Positions 9,712 to 17,343 of a DNA stretch of 64,000 nt are shown piece after piece (the stretch's first letter is position 1; each line of letters begins with the position of its first letter). The notes under the pieces are model-generated. The model was not told where the DNA came from and searched no databases. It saw only the letters and a list, made by a program, of their open reading frames with translations. The position numbers and the translations under genes are program-made. Location of the stretch: positions 212,226-276,225 of the forward strand of contig JABXIG010000015.1 in NCBI GenBank assembly GCA_013373205.1. The letters are read 5' to 3'. This DNA comes from Methylocystaceae bacterium. Lineage in GTDB: Bacteria > Pseudomonadota > Alphaproteobacteria > Rhodospirillales > Terasakiellaceae.

Positions 9712-9774
9712 CTGTAATAAATAGTGTAAGTCAGTTGAAATTGTGCATCGCATAATATCAAAAACCGAGAACAA

Positions 9775-10443
9775 ATGAGACGTCTTTACCACCTTCCCTT
9801 TGATCCATTAAGCCGAAAAATCAGACTTCTTTTAGCTGAAAAGAAGCTTGATTTTACCTGTCAGGTCGAACCTGTCTGGGAAAGACGCGACACCTTTTTG
9901 GCATTGAATCCGGCCTGTGCTGTCCCCGTGCTGGTGGAACCGGAAGGCAAGCCGCTATGGGACGACAACGCCATTTGTGAATATCTCGAAGAAGTCTATC
10001 CCAGCCCGTCCTTTTTAGGGGAAACAGCCGAGCAACGAGCCGAAGTGCGTCGCCTCATTGCATGGTTTGACAAAAAATTTGGTGCCGAAGTTACTAAAAA
10101 TCTGGTCGGGGAAAAAATTGAAAAACGCTTTTTTGGCAAAGCCACCCCAAATTCAAATGCCATTCGTGCCGGCAAGCAAAACGTCCATTATCATCTGGAT
10201 TATATCGCTTATCTATGTGAACAGCGCAATTGGCTAGCCGGACAGCATCTCAGTCTGGCTGATATCACAGCAGCGGCCCATATTTCCTGCGTGGATTATC
10301 TTGGGGACATCCCCTGGAACGATCATCCCGGCGCCCACGACTGGTATGCACGGTTTAAATCCCGCCCATCCATGCGCGACATTTTAAATGATGTGGTCAG
10401 CGGTATCCAGCCATCACGTCATTATGCAGATCTAGATTTTTGA
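9775..10443 (+). CDS. fzlA: FzlA-like GST-fold protein (FtsZ-binding)
   Basis: A 222-residue glutathione S-transferase-fold protein: thioredoxin-like N-terminal domain (MRRLYHLPFDPLSRKIRLLL, NPACAVPVL, DDNAICEYLEE) and an all-helical C-terminal domain (LAGQHLSLADITAAAHIS). The details fit FzlA, the alphaproteobacterial GST relative that binds and curves FtsZ filaments during division: the VWERR segment, the RAGKQNVHYHLDYI region, and the C-terminal ending HYADLDF, which I recall as conserved in FzlA and needed for its function. In other alphaproteobacteria the gene often sits by queG; here it stands alone behind the gltB terminator. If the assignment is wrong it is an ordinary GST. Confidence 0.72.
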   Translation: MRRLYHLPFDPLSRKIRLLLAEKKLDFTCQVEPVWERRDTFLALNPACAVPVLVEPEGKPLWDDNAICEYLEEVYPSPSFLGETAEQRAEVRRLIAWFDKKFGAEVTKNLVGEKIEKRFFGKATPNSNAIRAGKQNVHYHLDYIAYLCEQRNWLAGQHLSLADITAAAHISCVDYLGDIPWNDHPGAHDWYARFKSRPSMRDILNDVVSGIQPSRHYADLDF

Positions 10444-10507
10444 AAAACGCATTTACTATAGAGTGTCTTTGTCTTAAATTTGTTCTCGCTTAGATAAAGG
10501 GGGAATT

Positions 10508-11020
10508 ATGACATATACTAAAACTTTTGCAGCTTTTACCATTATGATGTTGTTATCGGCTTGCTCAGGCAATGTTAAAAACATATCTGGTTACGATGAT
10601 TATCGCTATCAAGGGGAACAATACGCCAAAGTTACTCTGTCGGTACCAAGAGAAATTAACCAAGAAGAAGAAAAATTCGACCAGATCGTCCTAAAAAAAG
10701 TAATTTTAAGTAAGTTAACTGCAGAAAACCTATTAGATGGGACCGAAGCGAGTAATCATACCATCGAGATCAACATAGACAGTGTCTACCTGCGTTCTAC
10801 AGGGGCCGCAGTTATGTTTGGCTTTATGGCTGGGGCTGACAGTATTCAAGGTCGAGTTGATTTAAAGAAAGGTGAACAGGTTATCAACAGTTTTAATGTT
10901 GATGCTTCTTATGCAGCCGGTGGACTTGTTGGCGGCCTAGATGGAACTCGCATGGATTGGTTGTATCAAAAATTTGCCGAAGTGACTGCACAAACGATCA
11001 AAAATACACAGACTGAATAA
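10508..11020 (+). CDS. Predicted outer-membrane or periplasmic lipoprotein (DUF4410-like)
   Basis: A 170-residue protein with a lipoprotein signal peptide: hydrophobic stretch then lipobox LLSAC with the lipidated cysteine at residue 19. After it comes a mixed alpha/beta domain rich in beta strands (KVTLSV, HTIEINIDSVYL) and a glycine-rich segment (AAGGLVGGLDGTR). It resembles the DUF4410 type of small lipoproteins; function unknown. A strong RBS (AAAGGGGG) precedes the ATG. It is monocistronic, with fzlA 64 bases upstream on the same strand. Confidence 0.7.
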   Translation: MTYTKTFAAFTIMMLLSACSGNVKNISGYDDYRYQGEQYAKVTLSVPREINQEEEKFDQIVLKKVILSKLTAENLLDGTEASNHTIEINIDSVYLRSTGAAVMFGFMAGADSIQGRVDLKKGEQVINSFNVDASYAAGGLVGGLDGTRMDWLYQKFAEVTAQTIKNTQTE

Positions 11021-11102
11021 TAGACGAGGAAAATGGGTAGGGAATATCTATCCTTTTCTCATTTTAATTGGAGGCATATGGCCTAGATATAACCTAAAAA
11101 AT

Positions 11103-11642
11103 CTAGGTCATTGTCTGTAACCAATCCAATTCCGTCTTAATTTGCTGAATTTGCATATTATGGTTCAACTTCTGACGACCGGAATTTTGCAGGCAGCTAT
11201 CACAATTCTGTTCCAGACAAGTTAGCTTACACGCATAATAGCTGATCAGTTCGCGAACCGTCTGGGTGCGCACTGTGGATGGCACATTTTCCAAAAAAGC
11301 TGACTTCAGAGCCAATGTACTTTGCGTGTTCAATGAATAAGCCCCCAAGGGCAATTTCATCAAAGTAAAATAACGCTTGATGCCTTTACCTGTGATGGAA
11401 TAGTAAATCTCATTCCCACTTGCAAGATTTACCAATGCGCCAGTTTCGAGTAATCGTTTGATGGAAAATTCCAATACTTCGCGGGTTGGAGTCCATTGTG
11501 CTGTGTCCAATATGCGCACAGCAGACACTAAACTGTTGATCGTGCGCGCATCATCAAACAAAACACCCAATACACAAAGATCGGTTGTGTCATTCACGGA
11601 TGTAAAGTGATCACACCCAGATAAATACCTCATTGCTTTCAT
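11103..11642 (-). CDS. Uncharacterised winged-helix-like protein with cysteine cluster, facing a Fur-like box
   Basis: 179 residues, no named family recognised. The middle (TPTREVLEFSIKRLLETGALVNLASGNEIYYSITGKGIKRYF, split about residues 52-94) has the helix-helix-wing pattern of winged-helix DNA-binding proteins. The C-terminal part holds four cysteines (YYACKLTCLEQNCDSCLQ, about residues 133-150), reminiscent of a metal or Fe-S binding site, and ends in a short helix. A Fur-like box lies 17 bases upstream of the ATG, and a GGGAGAGAGG RBS lies between. An iron- or redox-responsive regulator is a reasonable guess from this combination, but that is inference. It is divergent from the structured element at 11744-11867. 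Confidence 0.5.
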   Translation of the reverse strand: MKAMRYLSGCDHFTSVNDTTDLCVLGVLFDDARTINSLVSAVRILDTAQWTPTREVLEFSIKRLLETGALVNLASGNEIYYSITGKGIKRYFTLMKLPLGAYSLNTQSTLALKSAFLENVPSTVRTQTVRELISYYACKLTCLEQNCDSCLQNSGRQKLNHNMQIQQIKTELDWLQTMT

Positions 11643-11658
11643 AGCCTCTCTCCCTAAA

Positions 11659-11673
11659 TGATAATGATTATTA
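11659..11673. promoter_or_regulatory. Fur-box-like 7-1-7 inverted repeat
   Basis: TGATAAT-G-ATTATTA matches the 7-1-7 core of ferric uptake regulator sites (ideal TGATAAT-N-ATTATCA) with one mismatch, flanked by further AT-rich repeats. It lies between two divergent units: the cysteine-rich protein on the left and the hairpin-rich element and crotonase-like gene on the right, so it could control either or both. Alphaproteobacteria may use Fur, Mur or Irr at such sites. Confidence 0.5.
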
Positions 11674-11743
11674 ATATCAATAATTGAGTGCCACTGTCAA
11701 TACTGTTTTGATCGGATAAGGCTTGCCTCACATTTCTTTACAA

Positions 11744-11867
11744 TTGTTATCATGTTCGATGAGCGAACATTTTGTATAACAAGTCTTGAAAAGACTCTTG
11801 CACTCCCTAGAGGTGTAAGTAAAACTTGATGCGGACATTTGCCTTATGGTTTGTCCGCATTTTTTTT
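11744..11867 (+). ncRNA. Candidate small RNA or regulatory leader: nested hairpins ending in a terminator
   Basis: TTGTTAT (11744-11750) pairs with ATAACAA (11776-11782), enclosing ATGTTCG / CGAACAT (11752-11758 with 11764-11770). Next come AGTCTT / AAGACT (11782-11796), CTTGCACT / GGTGTAAG (11797-11819, two G-U pairs) and the terminator stem ATGCGGACA / TGTCCGCAT (11829-11860) with seven T. The element ends 19 bases before the crotonase-like start codon, so it is either a stand-alone RNA, possibly iron-controlled through the Fur-like box 70 bases upstream, or a leader that attenuates the next gene. The first nested palindrome could instead be a DNA operator around a -10-like TATAAC at 11775. 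Confidence 0.5.
11829..11867 (+). terminator. Intrinsic terminator just upstream of the crotonase-like gene
   Basis: A 9-base-pair perfect stem (11829-11837 with 11852-11860) followed by seven T. Its position immediately before a start codon on the same strand is what makes attenuation plausible. Confidence 0.85.
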
Positions 11868-11886
11868 GACTAAAGGAACACCAAGC

Positions 11887-12690
11887 ATGCCCAATCTCCC
11901 CACATTATCAGATGCCGATCTGAAACTGGAAAACCGTATCGCAACCCTGACCTTTATGCGAAATGATGTGCGAAATGCGCTGACAGGCACGACCCTAATT
12001 GATGATATTATCGACACCATCAACTGGGCCAATAAGGCCAAGGACGAGGTTTCCGTGCTGATCATCACCGGGGATGGCGCCGCCTTCAGCGCGGGCGGTA
12101 ATGTAAAAGATATGCAAGAACGCGCAGGTGATTTTGCCGGGGATGTCGAAGAAGTCCAGACCCGTTACCGCCAAGGCATTCAACGCATCCCCGTGGCCAT
12201 GAATACATGCGAAGTCCCTCTTATCGCTGCTGTCAACGGGCCTGCTGTCGGGGCCGGGTTTGATCTTGCCAACATGTGTGATATCCGCCTTGCCTCCAGC
12301 AAAGCAAAATTCGGCGAAACCTTTGTTAATCTAGGCATCATCCCGGGTGATGGCGGGGCATATTTCCTGCAACGTTTGATCGGGTATCAAAAAGCTGCCG
12401 AACTGACTTTTACTGGTCGCATCATCGGCGCAGAAGAAGCCAAAGAAATCGGTGTTGTTCTGGATGTAGTTGGACCGGATGAACTGATGAACAAAGCTAC
12501 TGAAATGGCCGCACAAATTGCTGCCAAGCCACCACAAGCTATGCGCTTCACCAAACGCCTGATGAAGATGGGTCAACGTATGGAACTGCCAGATTTTCTG
12601 GATCTCTGTGCCTGTTTTCAGGGCATGTGTCATAATTCAGACGAGCATATGGAAGCGGTCGAAAAAATGATCGCGATGATGAAAAAGTAA
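11887..12690 (+). CDS. Crotonase/enoyl-CoA hydratase superfamily protein lacking the usual catalytic glutamates
   Basis: 267 residues from the ATG at 11887, preceded by AAAGGA; an in-frame ATG at 11839 is rejected because it lies inside the upstream terminator. The crotonase fold is clear: oxyanion-hole segment FSAGGNVKDM, GPAVGAGFDLANMCDI, and GIIPGDGGAYFLQRLIG. The two glutamates of classic enoyl-CoA hydratases are replaced: the first is Asp in GFDLA and the second is Phe in GETFVNLG. The enzyme therefore probably carries out a different crotonase-type reaction on an acyl-CoA, or a modified hydratase reaction. Expression may depend on the structured element directly upstream. Confidence 0.8.
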   Translation: MPNLPTLSDADLKLENRIATLTFMRNDVRNALTGTTLIDDIIDTINWANKAKDEVSVLIITGDGAAFSAGGNVKDMQERAGDFAGDVEEVQTRYRQGIQRIPVAMNTCEVPLIAAVNGPAVGAGFDLANMCDIRLASSKAKFGETFVNLGIIPGDGGAYFLQRLIGYQKAAELTFTGRIIGAEEAKEIGVVLDVVGPDELMNKATEMAAQIAAKPPQAMRFTKRLMKMGQRMELPDFLDLCACFQGMCHNSDEHMEAVEKMIAMMKK

Positions 12691-12709
12691 AAAGCGAAAA
12701 AGGTCTGGA

Positions 12710-13792
12710 TCAGTCGCCAAGCACAGACATAATCGGCTTGGCCTGTTCCAGATCGCGCATGCGTTCCAGACCTTGCTTCATTTCAGACATAATAAATTCT
12801 GAACGACGCACAGGTCCGCCCAGATCAGGGTCCGGGAACAGGCGTTTCCAGTGGATCATCTTAACGGTCAAGCCACACAGCACCCCACCGATCACAGTGT
12901 GATAGCTTTCAATCATGTTTTTAACCGCCTGGAAGCGTTCCGCATCCAGATTATTCCACATAGTTTTTGACGCCTTGTTAAAATCTTCAAAGCGACCCGA
13001 GATGGACGCACAAGTTCCGTTTACCGTATTTTCCACGACTTTGCAGGTTTTCATCAAAGCCGGATCATTGCGCAACTGCCAGTTTGACCGAATCCCTTCC
13101 ATGGAATCGAGGAATTCATTCACCACAGGCATAATCGCATCAAGGCTGTTGCGATAGTATGACAAAGACAAGAAGATATCACCGTAATCTTCGAGGAACC
13201 GCGGCACTTCCATCAGGTCAATTTGCAGCTTGTCTGCCATCTGCTGAAGCTTTTCGCGCGCTTTTTTCACATCCGGATCTTTAAACAATCCAACCACATC
13301 AGAAAAAGATTGGATGGACACATCATCCGAACCATAAATCTGCATAATCAAAGGCATGGTAAAATTGCGCATATAGCCTGCCAATTCCGACTGTTTATCA
13401 TCAGACAGTTTCAAGGCCACATCTTCGTTTACGGGAATCCCATGCTCGCGCAAGGTAATGCGCAATGAATAAATATCGTAACTGGACAGAACCGACAGTT
13501 TGCGAAGAATAATCAGATCGGGATGGGTTTTGTCTTCCGGCCAGTCAAATTCGGCGGGCAAATCTTCCACGTCTAATTGACCCGAGCCGGTTTCTTTATC
13601 CGCAAATACTTCGATCGCGCTTTGAAGTTTGACGTTCTTCACCATACGTGCGCGTGTCAGACCTTTGGTTTCCAAGGGGAGGATTGACAAGGGCACCGCA
13701 TAGAGCGAGTCCATATCTTCCTGAACCCGTTTGCGGTCCTCGGCCTCATAATCTCTGTGAATTTCCGGTAGACGGACACCTTTTTTAGCCAC
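12710..13792 (-). CDS. Conserved-looking protein of unknown function, mostly helical
   Basis: A 360-residue soluble protein with no signal peptide or membrane segment and no domain I recognise. It is acidic/basic mixed and predicted largely helical, with a charged N-terminus (HRDYEAEDRKRVQEDMD), a central segment with long heptad-like stretches (KKAREKLQQMADKLQIDL) and a C-terminal helix region (EFIMSEMKQGLERMRDLEQ). Codon use matches its neighbours, and it is convergent with the crotonase gene and divergent from truA across a 137-base AT-rich gap that must carry both promoters. No function proposed. Confidence 0.75.
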   Translation of the reverse strand: MAKKGVRLPEIHRDYEAEDRKRVQEDMDSLYAVPLSILPLETKGLTRARMVKNVKLQSAIEVFADKETGSGQLDVEDLPAEFDWPEDKTHPDLIILRKLSVLSSYDIYSLRITLREHGIPVNEDVALKLSDDKQSELAGYMRNFTMPLIMQIYGSDDVSIQSFSDVVGLFKDPDVKKAREKLQQMADKLQIDLMEVPRFLEDYGDIFLSLSYYRNSLDAIMPVVNEFLDSMEGIRSNWQLRNDPALMKTCKVVENTVNGTCASISGRFEDFNKASKTMWNNLDAERFQAVKNMIESYHTVIGGVLCGLTVKMIHWKRLFPDPDLGGPVRRSEFIMSEMKQGLERMRDLEQAKPIMSVLGD

Positions 13793-13929
13793 TAAACCTG
13801 TCCCTTAGTTCGTCTTTAAATTACTCATTCGTATATACCTAGCATATAATTACATATAAATTGAAAAAAACCTCAAATATTTTACAGAAAAAGTATAATT
13901 TCCCTCACTCAATTTTGATATAAAGCCTC

Positions 13930-14667
13930 ATGCCCAGATATAAACTCACAATAGAATATGATGGCACCGGACTTGTCGGCTGGCAGCGCCAGGACAATGG
14001 GCCAAGTGTTCAACAGACCATCGAAGACGCCATCGCCAAGTTCGCAGGCCAAGAGGTACGCTTGCATACAGCGGGGCGAACCGATGCTGGTGTGCATGCC
14101 TTGGGCATGGTTGCCCATTTTGATATGGACAAACCGTTAAAAGAAGACAAAGTCCAACAAGCCATCAACCATTTTGTCCGTCCGACTCGTGTTTCCATCT
14201 TAAACAGCGAACTGGTGGATGAAGAATTTCATGCGCGCTTTTCCTGTCTGGAAAGATCCTATCTCTACCGTATCTTGTGCCGATCAGGCCGACCTGCTTT
14301 GGATGAAGGACGTGTCTGGTGGTTTCAGCGCGATATGGATGTAGATGCCATGAACAAGGCAGCTCAATATCTGGTGGGTCGACATGATTTTTCAACCTTC
14401 CGTGCCAGCCAGTGTCAGGCCAATTCCCCCTTGCGCACGTTAGATGAATTAAGCGTTGAACGAGTCGGGGCTGAAATTCATGTCAGATGCCGGGCGCGTT
14501 CTTTCCTGCATCATCAGGTGCGCAACATCGTCGGCACCCTCACCCTTGTAGGCAAAGGCAAATGGCAGGAAAGTGATGTCAAAACCGCCCTTGAAGCCAA
14601 AGATCGTGCCAAAGGCGGCGAAACTGCGCCTGCATGTGGGCTTTATTTTGTCGAGGCAAAATATTGA
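13930..14667 (+). CDS. truA: tRNA pseudouridine(38-40) synthase TruA
   Basis: 245 residues, the standard length. The catalytic motif RTDAGVHALG places the nucleophile at Asp52; the N-terminal YDGTGLVGWQRQ and the C-terminal FLHHQVRNIVGTL are also family hallmarks. The enzyme isomerises uridines 38-40 in the anticodon stem-loop of many tRNAs. The next gene starts within its stop region, so truA heads a small cluster with the YgjP-type protein, the DUF1289 protein and the U32 protein. Confidence 0.97.
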   Translation: MPRYKLTIEYDGTGLVGWQRQDNGPSVQQTIEDAIAKFAGQEVRLHTAGRTDAGVHALGMVAHFDMDKPLKEDKVQQAINHFVRPTRVSILNSELVDEEFHARFSCLERSYLYRILCRSGRPALDEGRVWWFQRDMDVDAMNKAAQYLVGRHDFSTFRASQCQANSPLRTLDELSVERVGAEIHVRCRARSFLHHQVRNIVGTLTLVGKGKWQESDVKTALEAKDRAKGGETAPACGLYFVEAKY

Positions 14668-15356
14668 AAGAATTTCTCGAACTTGACGGTCAAACGATCC
14701 CCATTACCTTGAAATGGCATAGCCGTGCCAAACGGATGATCCTCAAACTCGATCCCAAAGGTCATGGCGTCATTGTCACCTTGCCCGAAGGTGTACATAA
14801 ACGCGACGGGCTGAAGATGGTGGAAAAAAATAAAGTCTGGATTGCCAACCAGCTTGCCAAACATCCCACACCTACCGCCTTTGCAGATGGCAGCGAGCTA
14901 ATGTTTAAAGGCCAGTTCCACTTGTTAAAACACATGCCCGATGCGCGCGGCACCGTCTGGCAGGAAGAAAAGACCATCTTTGTCGCAGGAAAGGCTGATT
15001 TCTTTGAACGGCGCTTAACCGACTGGCTCAAAAAACAAGCCAAAGAAACCATTTCAAAACAAGCCCATACGCTGGCCGCACAGTTGGACAAGAAGATTAA
15101 ACGTATTTCGGTACGTGATACGGTTTCGCGTTGGGGGTCCTGTTCCTCCAGCGGGAATCTGTCTTTTAACTGGCGTTTAATCATGGCTCCACCCGAAATT
15201 TTAACCTATGTGGTGGCCCATGAGGTCGCGCACCTTAAACATATGGATCATAGTCCAGCCTTTTGGGCCTGTGTGGACAGTCTGGGCGTAAATGCCAAAC
15301 AAGGACGCCACTGGTTGAAGAAAAACGGCACTTTTCTGCAAAGAAATGGTCGCTAA
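14664..15356 (+). CDS. YgjP-like (DUF45) zinc metallopeptidase
   Basis: About 230 residues from a TTG at 14664 that overlaps the truA stop (TTGA) and has GAGG 8 bases upstream; an ATG at 14634 in the same frame would add ten residues that look unlike the family. The C-terminal half carries the zinc site AHEVAHLKHMDHSPAFW (HExxH near residue 186, followed by the third His) and the preceding RWGSCSSSGNLSFNWRL, both typical of the SprT-related YgjP family. Substrates of this family are not known. Translation is probably coupled to truA. Confidence 0.88.
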   Translation: MKEFLELDGQTIPITLKWHSRAKRMILKLDPKGHGVIVTLPEGVHKRDGLKMVEKNKVWIANQLAKHPTPTAFADGSELMFKGQFHLLKHMPDARGTVWQEEKTIFVAGKADFFERRLTDWLKKQAKETISKQAHTLAAQLDKKIKRISVRDTVSRWGSCSSSGNLSFNWRLIMAPPEILTYVVAHEVAHLKHMDHSPAFWACVDSLGVNAKQGRHWLKKNGTFLQRNGR

Positions 15357-15412
15357 ATCCGTGACCATATGATATATGACCGACAAATTTAGTGAGATAT
15401 TAAGGATCCCCC

Positions 15413-15583
15413 ATGACTGACTCTGCTGTTGCATCACCTTGTGTCAATGTCTGCCGTCTGGCAGATGGTCTGTGCAAAGGCTGTTTCCGTACCCGTGAAG
15501 AAATCGTCGGCTGGCGCGCTGCGAACGATGACGAACGCCGTGCAATCGTTGAACGTGCCGAAGCCAGAAAGGCTGCCAGCTGA
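15413..15583 (+). CDS. DUF1289 small cysteine protein
   Basis: A 56-residue protein. The sequence SPCVNVCRLADGLCKGC followed by FRTREEIVGW has four cysteines in the DUF1289 pattern (C-x3-C ... C-x2-C) and probably binds a metal. AAGGA precedes the ATG. The stop overlaps the start of the U32 gene by one base (TGATG), so the two are translated together. Function of the family unknown. Confidence 0.85.
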   Translation: MTDSAVASPCVNVCRLADGLCKGCFRTREEIVGWRAANDDERRAIVERAEARKAAS

Positions 15584-17244
15584 TGTCTATGCCCAATCTC
15601 CCCGTTGTCACCCGCCCTGAACGTTCAGAACTTCTGATGCCTGCGGGGTCTCTGACCAAACTGAAAACCGCCATCCTTTATGGCGCTGATGCGGTTTACG
15701 CCGGGACACCTGATCTGTCTTTGCGCACACAATCATCTTTCACACTGGAAGAACTAGTCGAAGGGGTGGAATATTGCCACGCCCACGGCAAGCGCATCTA
15801 TCTGACGCTGAACCTGTTTACACATAATTCAGATATTGAAAAACTGCCGCTTTTTATCGAAACCATCCGCAAGGTGAAACCGGACGGGGTCATCATTGCT
15901 GATCCGGGCGTTTTCCAATTTGTGCGCCAACATGCACCCGACCTTGAAGCCCATGTATCGACACAAGCCAATGTCTGTTCCTGGCTGACCGTTGATTTCT
16001 GGAAGAATCAAGGGGCCTCTTTGGTCGTTCTGGCCCGCGAAACCAGCTTTGAAGAATTAGCTGAAATTCGTGAAAAACAGCCTGACATCAAACTGGAAGC
16101 GTTTGTTCAAGGCTCCATGTGTATGACCTATTCCGGTCGATGCCTGCTGTCCAACTTCATGGCGGAACGCGGGGCAAACCAAGGGAACTGTGCCCATAAT
16201 TGCCGCTGGAAATATAAGCTGCATCTTAAACTGAAAGACGGCACGGACAAGAACATCGAAATCACCGATCAAAATGCTGATCTGTTCGAATTTTTGATGG
16301 AAGAACAATTCCGCCCCGGTGAACTTTTCCCCATCGAAGAAGACAATTTCGGGTCTTACATTCTGAACTCAAAAGACCTCTGTCTCATGCCGGTTTTGCC
16401 GGAATATCTGAAATTGGGCGTGGACAGTCTCAAGGTTGAAGGGCGCAACAAGTCTGAATATTATGCCGCCATCACAGCGCGCGCCTATCGTCTGGCCATT
16501 GATGATTGGTATAACGATCCGGAAAACTGGGACCCGGAACCCTATTTGCGAGAACTTTACACCCTACAAAACCGTGGCTTCACCATGGGCTTCCATGAAG
16601 GCCGCTTGACTAGCGTGGCCCATAACTATGACCGCACCAAACCTGTGGGCGGCTGGCAATATGGCGGGATCGTCACCCAATGGGATGGCGACGACATGAT
16701 TTTCGAAATCCGCAACTTCTTGTTGCCGGGTGACGTGATCGAATTCTTGCCTCCCAAAGAGATCGAACCGATCCGCCTGCGTCTGTATGAATTTGTCGAT
16801 GCCAAAACAGGTGACATTACTGATAAAGTCAACCCAGGACAGGGCAAAGCCATCCGTGTCCCGGCCAGTGCCTTTGACAAAGAAAACCCGGCCTCTATTA
16901 AAGAACGCATTCCTGAACTGACCGTTGCCCGGCGTGAAACCCCAATGAGCGAAGAAGAACGCGTTTCACGCCTATCAGAAATCCGCGCCCAAGAACTGGA
17001 ACGCGGGCTGATCACCGAAGAAGAATACCGCAAGATCATGGATGATCCGGAACTACTCGGGAAACGCATCTCCATGAAAGCCAACACAGGCCATCGTGCG
17101 CCCAAACAAGGCATTGATAGCTGCTGTGGTAAGGGCTGTAACGGTTGTTTGATGTTCTGGAACGACGACAAATACGCCAAAGCGCGCGAAAAAATGAAAC
17201 AGAAAAAAATCGGTGAAATGCTGGAAACAAAGGAAACGGCTTAA
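15583..17244 (+). CDS. trhP: Peptidase U32 family protein, TrhP/YegQ-like
   Basis: 553 residues. The N-terminal part follows the U32 pattern: ELLMPAGSLTKLKTAILYGADAVYAG (two segments, residues 10-35), EAHVSTQANVCSWL, VQGSMCMTYSGRCLLSNF and GNCAHNCRWKY, with the conserved cysteines expected of the Fe-S-containing members. Order and spacing resemble E. coli TrhP (YegQ), which with prephenate makes 5-hydroxyuridine in tRNA, but this protein is about 100 residues longer. The extra C-terminus holds CCGKGCNGCLMFW (about residue 513), another cysteine cluster. RNA modification is likely; the exact target is uncertain. Confidence 0.78.
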   Translation: MSMPNLPVVTRPERSELLMPAGSLTKLKTAILYGADAVYAGTPDLSLRTQSSFTLEELVEGVEYCHAHGKRIYLTLNLFTHNSDIEKLPLFIETIRKVKPDGVIIADPGVFQFVRQHAPDLEAHVSTQANVCSWLTVDFWKNQGASLVVLARETSFEELAEIREKQPDIKLEAFVQGSMCMTYSGRCLLSNFMAERGANQGNCAHNCRWKYKLHLKLKDGTDKNIEITDQNADLFEFLMEEQFRPGELFPIEEDNFGSYILNSKDLCLMPVLPEYLKLGVDSLKVEGRNKSEYYAAITARAYRLAIDDWYNDPENWDPEPYLRELYTLQNRGFTMGFHEGRLTSVAHNYDRTKPVGGWQYGGIVTQWDGDDMIFEIRNFLLPGDVIEFLPPKEIEPIRLRLYEFVDAKTGDITDKVNPGQGKAIRVPASAFDKENPASIKERIPELTVARRETPMSEEERVSRLSEIRAQELERGLITEEEYRKIMDDPELLGKRISMKANTGHRAPKQGIDSCCGKGCNGCLMFWNDDKYAKAREKMKQKKIGEMLETKETA

Positions 17245-17263
17245 CGATCTAGAAAAATTGTCA

Positions 17264-17281
17264 TCCCCGCGAAAGCGGGGA
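17264..17281. repeat. Short palindromic repeat (TCCCCGC-GAAA-GCGGGGA)
   Basis: A 7-base-pair perfect stem capped by a GAAA tetraloop, in the context GTCATCCCCGCGAAAGC. This is a common intergenic palindrome type in proteobacteria; a variant lies at 41629-41646. Confidence 0.65.
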
Positions 17282-17288
17282 CCCAGAA

Positions 17289-17325
17289 TAAAGCGGTGCC
17301 CCATCTCTGGGACACCGCTTTTATT
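17289..17325. terminator. Bidirectional terminator between trhP and gdhZ
   Basis: AAGCGGTG (17291-17298) pairs with CACCGCTT (17313-17320), extended by inner CCC/GGG; T-rich on both strands' 3' sides. It sits between two convergent genes. Confidence 0.75.
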
Positions 17326-17343
17326 TTCGTCTTTTTGTATCAG

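Noticed and set aside
11839..11886. In-frame N-terminal extension of the crotonase-like gene from an ATG at 11839
   Set aside because: The extension lies inside a terminator stem and has no RBS, whereas 11887 has AAAGGA and a family-like start.
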